Shown in pieces: positions 1 to 6,995 of a DNA stretch of 36,031 nucleotides. Within the stretch, counting starts at the first letter, position 1. Each line of letters opens with the position of its first letter. Below the pieces are notes generated by a model that was not told where the DNA came from, did not search any database, and was given only the letters and a program-made list of their open reading frames with translations. The translations under genes and the position numbers were made by a program. The DNA comes from Candidatus Rifleibacteriota bacterium. GTDB taxonomy: Bacteria; Muiribacteriota; Ozemobacteria; Ozemobacterales; Ozemobacteraceae. The stretch is from the NCBI GenBank assembly GCA_018818125.1, contig JAHISQ010000054.1:130514-166544 (forward strand), given 5' to 3'.

Positions 1-15
1 TATTCGTCTGATCAT
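1..15 (-). CDS. 5' end of a leftward gene, cut by the window edge
   Basis: Only the first five codons are inside the window, reading M-I-R-R-I on the minus strand. The start is supported by an AGGAG Shine-Dalgarno sequence at 22-26, six bases before the ATG. The product cannot be named from five residues. The gene is divergent from the chromate-transporter pair, and a perfect 16-bp palindrome lies about 120 bases upstream of it, so it could encode a regulator of the divergent unit. That last point is inference only. Confidence 0.55.
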
Positions 16-135
16 ATTTTTCTCCTGATTTGCCCGGCATTATACCAGACCCGCATCACTATAGCAAAGCCAGCAAAAAACCAAGGTTCAATATTTTCTT
101 AGAAACAAACGAACCCATCGACATACTGGCTGACT

Positions 136-151
136 GACTGACTAGTCAGTC
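136..151. promoter_or_regulatory. 16-bp perfect palindrome, candidate TetR-type operator
   Basis: GACTGACTAGTCAGTC is its own reverse complement over all 16 bases. It lies in the divergent intergenic space between the gene at 1-15 and the transporter operon starting at 303. Its length, full symmetry and alternating GACT/AGTC make-up resemble operators of TetR-family repressors, which bind 14-20 bp palindromes as pairs of dimers. No regulator gene is visible in the window, so the protein that would bind it is unknown. Confidence 0.45.
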
Positions 152-228
152 TATGTTGCAGACGGGCAAAAGTCAACTGCCCGCACAGCTCCAGCTTCCA
201 TCGGTGGAGCAGCTGATCAATTAAGGGT

Positions 229-256
229 TTGATGAGTCGGCAAAAGATGTTATACT
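229..256 (+). promoter_or_regulatory. Predicted sigma70-type promoter of the chromate-transporter operon
   Basis: TTGATG at 229-234 and TATACT at 251-256 are separated by 16 bases. This would start transcription near 263, about 40 bases before the first transporter start codon. The palindrome at 136-151 is about 80 bases upstream of the -35 box, so it is better placed to act on the leftward gene or by looping than to block this promoter directly. Confidence 0.45.
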
Positions 257-302
257 TGCCAACAAGTCGGCTTGCCAATAAATACGGAAACGAGCTTCAA
301 TA

Positions 303-851
303 ATGCATGAGCTATGGCAGATTTTCTTCTCTTTTTTTAAGATAGGAATGTTCACGCTTGGCGGTGGCTATGCAATGATACCGTTGATTCAGAGAGAAGT
401 CGTCGAAAAACACCACTGGCTTGAGAACAAAGAATTCGTTGAACTACTTGCTCTCGCGCAGACTTCACCGGGACCAATGGCTGTTAATGCGGCCGTTTTC
501 GTTGGCTACAAACGTCGAAGCCTGATCGGCAGTCTCGTTGCAAGCCTTGGCATTACACTGCCATCTTTTCTGATAATTCTGATCATTGCCATGTATCTGA
601 TTGGATTTCGCGAAAACCACTATGTCGAAAGTTTTTTTAAGGGAATACGTCCGGCGGTGGTGGCACTGATCGCTGCGCCACTTTATTCTCTTGGCAGGTC
701 GATGAAAATTGGCTGGGGCGGAATTTTGCTTGCCGCCTCTGTTGCTGCGACGATAGCCTTTGCCGGCATTTCTCCGGCAACTATGGTTGTAGTAGTAGCC
801 TTGCTCGGACTGCTGCATGGAATCATCAGAAAGAAGCCAGAGGCAGATTAA
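303..851 (+). CDS. Chromate transporter family (CHR) protein, first subunit
   Basis: This 182-residue membrane protein is a short-chain member of the CHR (ChrA-like) family. The family signature near residues 18-32 (FTLGGGYAMIPLI) and the SPGPMAVN motif near residues 55-62 are both present, followed by several hydrophobic segments with a typical GxxxP pattern. Long ChrA proteins have two such halves. Short ones like this are encoded as adjacent pairs and probably work as a heteromer, and the next gene supplies the partner three bases downstream. Family members move chromate or related oxyanions across the inner membrane, but the substrate of short-chain pairs is often unproven. The ribosome site before the ATG is weak. 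The promoter at 229-256 and the terminator at 1402-1437 bracket a two-gene operon. Confidence 0.9.
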   Translation: MHELWQIFFSFFKIGMFTLGGGYAMIPLIQREVVEKHHWLENKEFVELLALAQTSPGPMAVNAAVFVGYKRRSLIGSLVASLGITLPSFLIILIIAMYLIGFRENHYVESFFKGIRPAVVALIAAPLYSLGRSMKIGWGGILLAASVAATIAFAGISPATMVVVVALLGLLHGIIRKKPEAD

Positions 852-854
852 CCC

Positions 855-1382
855 ATGCAATTATACCTCGACCTATTTGTCAGCTTTTTCAAAATTGGTC
901 TGTTCGGTTTTGGCGGCGGCTATGCAATGTTGCCGCTGATCAAGCATGAGGTTGTAAATGCTCCGCATCAGTGGCTGAGCATGATCGATTTTACCGACAT
1001 AGTGGCCATATCACAGATTACTCCAGGTCCGGTTGCTGTTAACATGGCTACTTACGTTGGTTACAGTGTCAGCGGCAGCGTATTTGGCTCGTTGCTGGCG
1101 ACGATCGGAGTATGTCTGCCACCGCTTCTGATCATGCTGATCATTTCGAAATTTTATCTGAAATTTCGAAAAAACAAATACGTAGAAATGGCCTTTTCAG
1201 CGCTGAGGCCTGGAATCATAGGATTAATCGCTGCCGCTGCCATTTCACTGATGAGTCCACACAATTTTATCGACAGAACGAGCATTGTAATTTTTGCTGT
1301 GATATTTATCGCAAGCCTGCTGAAGATACATCCGATCAAGCTGATCATACTATCAGGAGTCGCCGGCCTGATTTTGTATTGA
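855..1382 (+). CDS. Chromate transporter family (CHR) protein, second subunit
   Basis: This 175-residue protein is a homologue of the preceding gene. It has the same N-terminal FGFGGGYAMLPLI signature and a TPGPVAVNMATYVGY motif, then alternating hydrophobic segments to the C-terminus. It begins three bases after the stop of its partner, so the two are almost certainly translated from one message and form a paired short-chain CHR transporter. Divergence between the two halves is normal in such pairs, whose subunits are thought to have opposite membrane orientation. The product is expected in the inner membrane. Chromate efflux is the family's named activity; another oxyanion is equally possible here. 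Confidence 0.9.
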   Translation: MQLYLDLFVSFFKIGLFGFGGGYAMLPLIKHEVVNAPHQWLSMIDFTDIVAISQITPGPVAVNMATYVGYSVSGSVFGSLLATIGVCLPPLLIMLIISKFYLKFRKNKYVEMAFSALRPGIIGLIAAAAISLMSPHNFIDRTSIVIFAVIFIASLLKIHPIKLIILSGVAGLILY

Positions 1383-1401
1383 TAAAATTATAAGCTCATA
1401 A

Positions 1402-1437
1402 AAAAAGCGCCTGACCGCATAGCGGCAGGCGCTTTTT
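1402..1437. terminator. Strong intrinsic terminator, likely bidirectional
   Basis: A perfect 12-base stem (1402-1413 with 1426-1437) continues through a one-base bulge into an inner CCGC/GCGG stem with an ATA loop. A-rich bases lie on the left arm and T-rich bases on the right, so it can stop the transporter operon rightwards and the convergent gene at 1465-1914 leftwards. Confidence 0.9.
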
Positions 1438-1464
1438 AACTTTCATCGATGATTCGAATCTGGC

Positions 1465-1914
1465 TTAAATGCCATTGCCCTTAACTCTGGCCTTGCCCTT
1501 TTCTACAGCCTGGCCCTTTACTTCATCGCTCTTCGCTTCGCTGGCACCGGAAAATTCGTCTACCTTGATCGCTGCCAACGGGTATTTTTCGGTAGCAGGC
1601 ATCAAAGCGCCCTTGACTGTAATGGTCTTTCCTGACATTGATTCGAGAGTTGCGAATGATTTTTTATCTTTTCCGGGCAACAGTTTGTATTGTTTGTCAC
1701 CGCTTACCAGCAGGATTGTTGCATATTTCTGATTTTTAGCGGGATCAGCAGGAGTTACCTGAATAACGCCAGAAACTTCGGTCTGTTCAAACTTTTCCTG
1801 GGCTGTTTTTTTTACAACATCAGCGGCAGCAGCCGTTGCGTCTTCGGCCCATACCGCTGAGAGACCACTAAAGCAAAGCACAAACGCCAGACAAAAACCC
1901 AAAAACTTTTTCAT
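1465..1914 (-). CDS. Small exported protein of unknown function
   Basis: The 149-residue product begins with a clear Sec signal peptide: MKK, a hydrophobic core, and probable cleavage after VWA at residue 23. The mature part has a central stretch (about 45-115) rich in beta-prone residues with a pattern like VSGVIQVTP, YATILLVSGDKQYKLL, MSGKTITVKGALM. This resembles small beta-barrel or OB-like periplasmic modules that bind ligands, but I cannot assign a family. The tail is short, charged and Lys/Glu-rich. A strong AGGAGG ribosome site at 1927-1932 and a TATAAT box at 1991-1996 support expression as a single gene, and the terminator at 1402-1437 follows. Confidence 0.8.
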   Translation of the reverse strand: MKKFLGFCLAFVLCFSGLSAVWAEDATAAAADVVKKTAQEKFEQTEVSGVIQVTPADPAKNQKYATILLVSGDKQYKLLPGKDKKSFATLESMSGKTITVKGALMPATEKYPLAAIKVDEFSGASEAKSDEVKGQAVEKGKARVKGNGI

Positions 1915-1990
1915 GTTACGTTGTTTCCTCCTGGAAATTTATTTAAGCAACTCTGCTGGTCTGGTAAAACCCGGCCAACTGACTGAGTTG

Positions 1991-2017
1991 ATTATACCTC
2001 AAGTTATGCATACGCAA
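1991..2017 (-). promoter_or_regulatory. Predicted promoter of the small exported protein
   Basis: Read leftwards, a perfect TATAAT box lies at 1996-1991, with TTGCGT at 2017-2012 as a possible -35 box. The spacing is 15 bases, shorter than ideal. The start of transcription would be near 1984, leaving about 70 bases of leader before the ATG at 1914. Confidence 0.5.
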
Positions 2018-2133
2018 CACAAAGTTTCACAGACTTAAATACAAACGCTTATTTTTTAAACAGTCTCGCTACCTTGCGGGAATTGCGTTTGTGGAGTTTG
2101 AATTTGCAGGCCGATTGCATTAATATAAAAGGC

Positions 2134-4467
2134 ATGGAGATTACTAAAAACAGATTTCTGGGCATGGTCGCAACCATGCTGGTGATTGCCGGAATACTGG
2201 CATGGCAGATTCCTGACGCCTCAGGCAGCGATATGGGCACCGCCGATGTTGTCTATCTGGTTATGACTTTAATGGCTGTAGCCCTGTGCATAAGAGTGGA
2301 AGCTTTTACAGCAGCTCAGGCAATTGTTTATGGAAGTTCGCTGCTGTTCTGTTTTTTTTATCTCTTTATCGCTCCATTTGAAGCGCCAGTGATGATGGTA
2401 CTTTTTTTCATGCCGGCCTTATTGTGGCAGAAACGTAAAATCAGCGGCCTGCACCTTGCTCTGATTGGCGCCGCGCTGGTATGGCTTAGCTGGAAAATAC
2501 TGGGGCGCCCGGCAATTCTGATTTTGCTGATGCCGACCTGTCAGATACTGGCTATTCGTGTGAGCAACTCGGTTCAGACCAGGTATAGTCGGGATGGCAG
2601 CATCGTAAATGTTCAACTCAGCAGCACACAAAAGCAGCAGATGCGAAAAGCAGGCGCAGAAGAATCTAAAGACTGGTGGGAAATTATAAGACCAGAGATC
2701 GAAGCATTTCCTGAGCGCATCAAGGAAATCTGGCAGGATTACACTAACGATTCACCCCGGCGCCACCAGGGTAGCGAAAGTGTTCTCGACATCAGGCTTC
2801 TGCAGATGCAGAATGCCCGCGTAATGTCACTGGCTCTGACCACCATCAAAAAGCGCGATGAGCAGTTTGCCTCAGATGCCTTCCTGAAGCGTGTCGAAAA
2901 GCTGTTCTGGAAAATCCAGAACGCGTGGTATGACCAGGAGCTTGAGACCATCCAGGCTCTGGTTTCTGATGCTCTTTACGAACAGCTCAAATGCCAGGTT
3001 GACAGTCAGAAGGCAATGGGGATCAAATATCGCCACAGCAAAATGATTGTTTATGAAATGCGCATGGCGCAAGTTAACTGCGACAACAGTTTTGACGTAA
3101 TTCATGTATTTATTCGAGCATCTTCGGCTGATTCGGCAATAGATACAAAGACTGGCGAGACCCTCGCCGCCAACGAAGAAAGCCGCAAATTCTCGGAATA
3201 CTGGACACTGATCAGACGCCCATCGGCAAAAACGTTACAGAAACCCGGGCTGATTGAGGGCTCGTGCCCTAATTGCGGCGCGCCGATTCAAATAGGGCAA
3301 GCAACGGTTTGCGGCGTATGTAATTCGTTTATCAGATCAGGTTTTTACGACTGGGTTCTGGCAAAGATCACACAGGCCTGCGAATGGGAATACAAGGAAC
3401 CAGGGCTGATTCCCGACTGGAACACCATAAAAAGCACTGATCCTGATTTTACTCTGCAGCAGATAGAAGACAGGGCCGGCGTAATTTTCTGGATGATGCG
3501 GCTGGCAGAACACAGTAAGTCGGTTGAGCCGTTGCAGAGATTTTCGACCGAAGCCTTCTGCGAACTTTACCAGGCAACTGATAGAGAACGTGGTTACAAT
3601 TACATGGAAAACGTTGCTTTGGCGTCGGTGTCGCTAAAAGGATTCAAGATCACAAAGCACTGGAACAGCCTGTTTCTTCTCGTCATCTGGAGCGGCGTGC
3701 CAACCATGCTGGATAAGGCGGGCAGAGTTCTCGAAGGTCAGCGCACTAACCAGATAATGCGAGAAATATACATTCTCGGGCGCCGAAATGGCGTCAAAAC
3801 TAACCAGAACAACACTCTCAGCAGCGCACACTGCCCGGGCTGTGGTGGCCCGCTCGGCTCCGCTTTTGTCGTTTCCTGCGTTTATTGTAATGCGATTCTT
3901 AACGAAGGCAGTAACAGCTGGATACTCGAACGCATCGCCGGCGAAAACGACTCGGCCTATCTCAACACGCTATCGCGCAAAACCACCAGTGAAAACGAAC
4001 TGGAGGAAGACGGCGCGACCAGATCAGCTCGCGATGTGATCACCATAATGGCACAGATTCTGCTCGCCGATGAAAAAACTGACCCCGAAGAGATGAAGCT
4101 GCTCGAAAAAATTGCGCAATGTTATGACATGTCAGAAGAGCAGCTAAACATGATCATAAGCTCTCTTAAAAGCGGCGAAGTCTATATTCCGGCACCGGCC
4201 GACACCAGAGAATCATGGAACCTGATGCTGGCAGCAGCTCGCATGGCTCTCGCCGACAACGAAATCACTCCAGCAGAAGAGAGAGAACTGATTCTGCTAG
4301 CGCAGCATATTGGCTATTCTGCAGCTGACGTGACAAGGGTGATAAAAGCTGAGGAAAAAAGGCGATTTGCGGAACAGCGTGAAGTCCAGCAGAAAGCTGC
4401 CTTTGCCAAACTTTACCCGAATAAACCGAAATTTGAAGCAATGCCAGAAGACGAAGATGATCAGTAG
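2134..4467 (+). CDS. Membrane protein with two TIM44-like domains, two zinc ribbons and a C-terminal TerB-like domain
   Basis: I place the start at the ATG at 2134 (777 residues), just before the first hydrophobic segment; an in-frame TTG at 2074 would add 20 unlikely residues. Residues 8-140 hold about five membrane segments. A cytoplasmic part follows with, in order: a TIM44-like region (about 255-370, ending in a YWTLIRRP stretch), a zinc ribbon starting CPNC near residue 378 with a second pair CGVC, a second TIM44-like region (about 440-550), a second ribbon starting CPGC near 567 with CVYC, and a TerB-like helical domain (about 632-745) with acidic LLADEKTDPEE and MALADNEITPAEE motifs. 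TIM44-like domains bind membranes or partner proteins; TerB-like domains occur in tellurite and stress-response proteins. The duplicated TIM44-ribbon unit suggests a scaffold or sensor. Exact function is unknown. Confidence 0.8.
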   Translation: MEITKNRFLGMVATMLVIAGILAWQIPDASGSDMGTADVVYLVMTLMAVALCIRVEAFTAAQAIVYGSSLLFCFFYLFIAPFEAPVMMVLFFMPALLWQKRKISGLHLALIGAALVWLSWKILGRPAILILLMPTCQILAIRVSNSVQTRYSRDGSIVNVQLSSTQKQQMRKAGAEESKDWWEIIRPEIEAFPERIKEIWQDYTNDSPRRHQGSESVLDIRLLQMQNARVMSLALTTIKKRDEQFASDAFLKRVEKLFWKIQNAWYDQELETIQALVSDALYEQLKCQVDSQKAMGIKYRHSKMIVYEMRMAQVNCDNSFDVIHVFIRASSADSAIDTKTGETLAANEESRKFSEYWTLIRRPSAKTLQKPGLIEGSCPNCGAPIQIGQATVCGVCNSFIRSGFYDWVLAKITQACEWEYKEPGLIPDWNTIKSTDPDFTLQQIEDRAGVIFWMMRLAEHSKSVEPLQRFSTEAFCELYQATDRERGYNYMENVALASVSLKGFKITKHWNSLFLLVIWSGVPTMLDKAGRVLEGQRTNQIMREIYILGRRNGVKTNQNNTLSSAHCPGCGGPLGSAFVVSCVYCNAILNEGSNSWILERIAGENDSAYLNTLSRKTTSENELEEDGATRSARDVITIMAQILLADEKTDPEEMKLLEKIAQCYDMSEEQLNMIISSLKSGEVYIPAPADTRESWNLMLAAARMALADNEITPAEERELILLAQHIGYSAADVTRVIKAEEKRRFAEQREVQQKAAFAKLYPNKPKFEAMPEDEDDQ

Positions 4468-4856
4468 TCCTGGCTGCGTGAAGGTTTTTTAGATGGTCGG
4501 CGATAACCGCATTTGCAAATGCCTTTTGGCCCTATGACCCTGGCGCATTCTGGGCAAAATTTGCTCATTTTACTTTCGATACGGCTCTCAAGCTCTTTCA
4601 GCTTTTTCTGCTCTTCAAGCTTGCGGGCCAAAGCAAGGAACTCGGCGCCATCAGCCTCAGAAGTTGTATCTTCAGTGAGCTCCTGAAACTTTTCGGCATA
4701 GTCAGGATTTTCTTCAAGATAGGCAGCAAAAGCCTGCTTCACTTCAAGATTCTTGCGCCAGAGATGTTCATAAGGGTAAATCGGTTCTTCGTCGAGTTTT
4801 TCCTCGCAAAGAGCGATAAATTTTTCTTCCCAGCTGTCGTAAGGTTCGCGCTTCAT
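4461..4856 (-). CDS. Small acidic protein with a C-terminal zinc ribbon
   Basis: This 131-residue protein is acidic and mostly helical, with a probable coiled segment around residues 70-97. Near the C-terminus it has a compact four-cysteine ribbon (CPEC then CKC, followed by GYRRPSKKP), which probably binds zinc. It carries no signal peptide or membrane segment, so it is cytoplasmic. The ATG has a GGGGAG ribosome site. It lies 31 bases downstream of the ferritin-like gene in the same direction and is probably cotranscribed with it. Its last 7 bases overlap the end of the convergent TIM44/TerB gene, and no terminator is visible between them. Family not recognised. Confidence 0.75.
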   Translation of the reverse strand: MKREPYDSWEEKFIALCEEKLDEEPIYPYEHLWRKNLEVKQAFAAYLEENPDYAEKFQELTEDTTSEADGAEFLALARKLEEQKKLKELESRIESKMSKFCPECARVIGPKGICKCGYRRPSKKPSRSQDY

Positions 4857-4887
4857 TTCTGCTCCCCGGCAGCGCCGTGTGCTTTCA

Positions 4888-5370
4888 TTATTTTAGAGAA
4901 TCAAACATGTCGGTGGTCTTAAAAATCTTTCTTTCAAGATCCTGCAAACATTTCAGATGAGTATCAAAGCCTTGAGTAACCAGAGCAAGCCTGTCCTGGA
5001 AGTCGGGCACATCAGTTTCGAGAACTTTTTCAACAGAACGCTCACTCATGCTCTGCTCATAGCTGCGCAGGGCAGTAATTGCATAGCGCGGAGCGCATTG
5101 GCCAGTCTTTACTTCGAGGAGGGTGTCTTGTATCTGTTCCTGTATGATTCTGAGCGTCTGCAAGCTCACCTTGCCCGGTCGCCAGTTTTCAGGCCTATCA
5201 GCAATTTCTTCTATAATACTGTCAAGAATCGCGGCGTGCCCTTCTTCTTCGGCTGCCAGTGTTTCAAATTCCTTCTTAAAGTCGGGAAAAAGTCGCGCAC
5301 ATTCCTGATAAAGCTGAGCAAACAACAACTCGTTCTGTTTCATAACCACTGCAATATTAGCAAGTTCCAT
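4888..5370 (-). CDS. Ferritin-like / rubrerythrin-family protein
   Basis: The start is set at the ATG at 5370 (160 residues) because a GGAGG ribosome site lies five bases before it and a strong promoter sits just upstream. A longer open frame to 5460 would run through that promoter. The protein is predicted to form a four-helix ferritin-like bundle. It has a helix with ELLFAQLYQECARLF, then the metal-ligand motif EEEGHAAIL (about residues 41-49), and two further helices, the third with EQSMSE. Such proteins hold a di-iron or similar centre and act in peroxide defence or iron handling, but no rubredoxin-type cysteine domain is present. Some ligands are not obvious, so the metal centre may be altered. 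Confidence 0.75.
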   Translation of the reverse strand: MELANIAVVMKQNELLFAQLYQECARLFPDFKKEFETLAAEEEGHAAILDSIIEEIADRPENWRPGKVSLQTLRIIQEQIQDTLLEVKTGQCAPRYAITALRSYEQSMSERSVEKVLETDVPDFQDRLALVTQGFDTHLKCLQDLERKIFKTTDMFDSLK

Positions 5371-5394
5371 ATAACCTCCGATGCTACCAGAAGA

Positions 5395-5423
5395 ATTATA
5401 ACCGAACTTGCCTGATTTGCCAA
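5395..5423 (-). promoter_or_regulatory. Strong predicted promoter of the ferritin-like gene
   Basis: Reading leftwards, TTGGCA (5423-5418) and a perfect TATAAT (5400-5395) are separated by 17 bases. Transcription would begin near 5388, giving a leader of about 18 bases with GGAGG. This decides the start codon at 5370. Confidence 0.75.
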
Positions 5424-5453
5424 AATTCTGCCTTATAGCGCTTATAATCAGCT

Positions 5454-5482
5454 TTGACAAGATTTTTGCCGGGAGTTATAAA
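5454..5482 (+). promoter_or_regulatory. Strong predicted promoter of the YkgJ-type gene
   Basis: A perfect TTGACA at 5454-5459 and TATAAA at 5477-5482 are separated by 17 bases. Transcription would begin near 5489, about 50 bases before the ATG at 5538. The -35 boxes of the two divergent promoters are only about 30 bases apart, so one bound regulator could affect both. Confidence 0.7.
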
Positions 5483-5537
5483 TATCAACTCTTGATCGCC
5501 GAAAATCTTTTGATAAAGGTGCTTTACCACAAAATTT

Positions 5538-6116
5538 ATGCTGTCTCTATATCATAGAATTCAAAAAATTGAATCCCTGCAAAAGATTATCGATACCGAA
5601 GTCAGAATCTGCAAAAATCATACCGGCATAGAATGTCTGCAACACTGCTCACAATGTTGCAGCTATCAGGATGTAAATGCCTCACCGGCAGAATTTCTGC
5701 CCTTTGCCTGGCACGCATGGCGTCTGGGTCAGCTTGAGCAATGGTTTGACGACCTGGAAAAGCACGAAAGCAAAGTCTGCATATTCGCGAAACTTACCGA
5801 AGGGGCATGGGGCTGCCGCATTTACCCGGTGCGCGGCCTGATTTGCCGACTTTTCGGGTTTTCTGCGACATCCGACAAAAATGGTCGGCCACTATTTGCT
5901 GCCTGCCGCGTTTTGCGGCAAGCCAGACCCGAGATGATGCAGAATGTTGGTCAATATCTCGAAAATGGTGGAAAAATGCCGATGATCGCGAATTATTACC
6001 GTCGACTCTGCGCAATTGAACCTGGTCTCGGTAGCGAACTCATGCCAATCAACCTCGCAACAAAAAAAGCACTTGAGATTATCTATTTTCATTTTGCCTA
6101 TGCAAAATGTGCCTGA
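5538..6116 (+). CDS. YkgJ-family cysteine-cluster protein
   Basis: This 192-residue cytoplasmic protein has the features of the YkgJ/UPF0153 family. An N-terminal cluster reads CLQHCSQCC near residues 33-41, and a second block reads CRIYPVRGLICRLFGF near 92-107. The pattern C..IYP.RPxxCR is the family hallmark, with Val in place of Pro here. The cysteines are thought to bind zinc or an iron-sulphur cluster; the cellular role is not established. It is divergent from the ferritin-like gene, with closely spaced promoters, which hints at a shared oxidative or metal-stress context. No good ribosome site precedes the ATG, but no better start is seen. Confidence 0.8.
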   Translation: MLSLYHRIQKIESLQKIIDTEVRICKNHTGIECLQHCSQCCSYQDVNASPAEFLPFAWHAWRLGQLEQWFDDLEKHESKVCIFAKLTEGAWGCRIYPVRGLICRLFGFSATSDKNGRPLFAACRVLRQARPEMMQNVGQYLENGGKMPMIANYYRRLCAIEPGLGSELMPINLATKKALEIIYFHFAYAKCA

Positions 6117-6117
6117 G

Positions 6118-6143
6118 CATCATAGCGGATTTATGATGTTTTT
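6118..6143 (+). terminator. Weak intrinsic terminator after the YkgJ-type gene
   Basis: A 7-base perfect stem CATCATA/TATGATG (6118-6124 with 6132-6138) is followed by five T. It is AT-rich, so probably weak. It lies inside the final codons of the convergent prepilin-like gene, which ends only three bases from the YkgJ stop. Confidence 0.45.
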
Positions 6144-6758
6144 GCAGATAATCAGCCGCTTCATGCTGAACTTTTCGGTGGTGCCAAATTTTTCCGGGGC
6201 GGTAACCGATAATTCTACCCACATCCCAACCCTTTGCGCTGAATTTTCAGGGTCCGGCATACAGACATGGTGAAACTGCAGCCCCACCTTGAGCCCGCGG
6301 CAGTAGACATACTTGTGCTGGTCGCCGGCAACATCAAGGCTGCGCTCAATACCATTGTCAAGAAGGTTATAAATAATGGTACCCTTACCGGCTGCGTCAT
6401 CCACAAGCATTTCCCAGCGCGCAACCTTGTCGGCAGTACCAACTGCCGGATCAAGCAGCACTGATGCACGCAGCAGGTCATATTCTATCTGCGACAGCAA
6501 AATAGCTGCGCCTTCCATAATTGTCAGATGCGCCATCCCCTTATTTGAGCCACGCAGTCCAGCGCCAAAAATATTCATAACCACGACAAAAAGAAGACTG
6601 ATAATGACTATGCCGATAACCAGTTCTACCAGTGTAATGCCAGAACGTCTGCCCAAGGCCTGGCAGCCTGAATCTTGTCGGCGCAAAGCAACTGATTGAT
6701 TCTTTCTAAAATGCTCAAGTTCCTCAGCAGAAACGAAAGAAACTGATGCTTCATCCAT
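6120..6758 (-). CDS. Prepilin-like protein with an unusually long leader (PilW/GspJ-like)
   Basis: The start is placed at the ATG at 6758 (212 residues), which has a GGAG ribosome site six bases away. A further ATG at 6833 has none. Residues 37-60 hold a type III signal, RRSGITLVELVIGIVIISLLFVVV, with the prepilin peptidase site after Gly39, a conserved Glu at +5, and a single hydrophobic helix. Isoleucine instead of Phe at +1 is tolerated in some pilins. The 39-residue leader is far longer than the usual 5-10. The C-terminal part is a beta-rich pseudopilin-like head. It probably acts as a minor pilin or type II secretion-like pseudopilin in the inner membrane or periplasm. It is divergent from the lipoprotein-secretin operon. 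Confidence 0.75.
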   Translation of the reverse strand: MDEASVSFVSAEELEHFRKNQSVALRRQDSGCQALGRRSGITLVELVIGIVIISLLFVVVMNIFGAGLRGSNKGMAHLTIMEGAAILLSQIEYDLLRASVLLDPAVGTADKVARWEMLVDDAAGKGTIIYNLLDNGIERSLDVAGDQHKYVYCRGLKVGLQFHHVCMPDPENSAQRVGMWVELSVTAPEKFGTTEKFSMKRLIICKNIINPL

Positions 6759-6995
6759 AAAAAACTCCAAAAAAATTGTTCCTAGTAATTTTACCTCAAA
6801 ACCTGTCAAGGTAGAACTTTTTAGTTCTACCATTTGTTGTCAGGCAAAATAATGCAAAACTTTGCTCATTTAAGGATTCTATTGGGCTTTTCTCTAGAAT
6901 GTCATCAATCTTTCATTAGTTCATAAAAAGATATTAGAGTTTGGTCGAACAACCTCTGTCTAAACTAATTTTTGTGATCTTGTGGGAGGTTCGAC

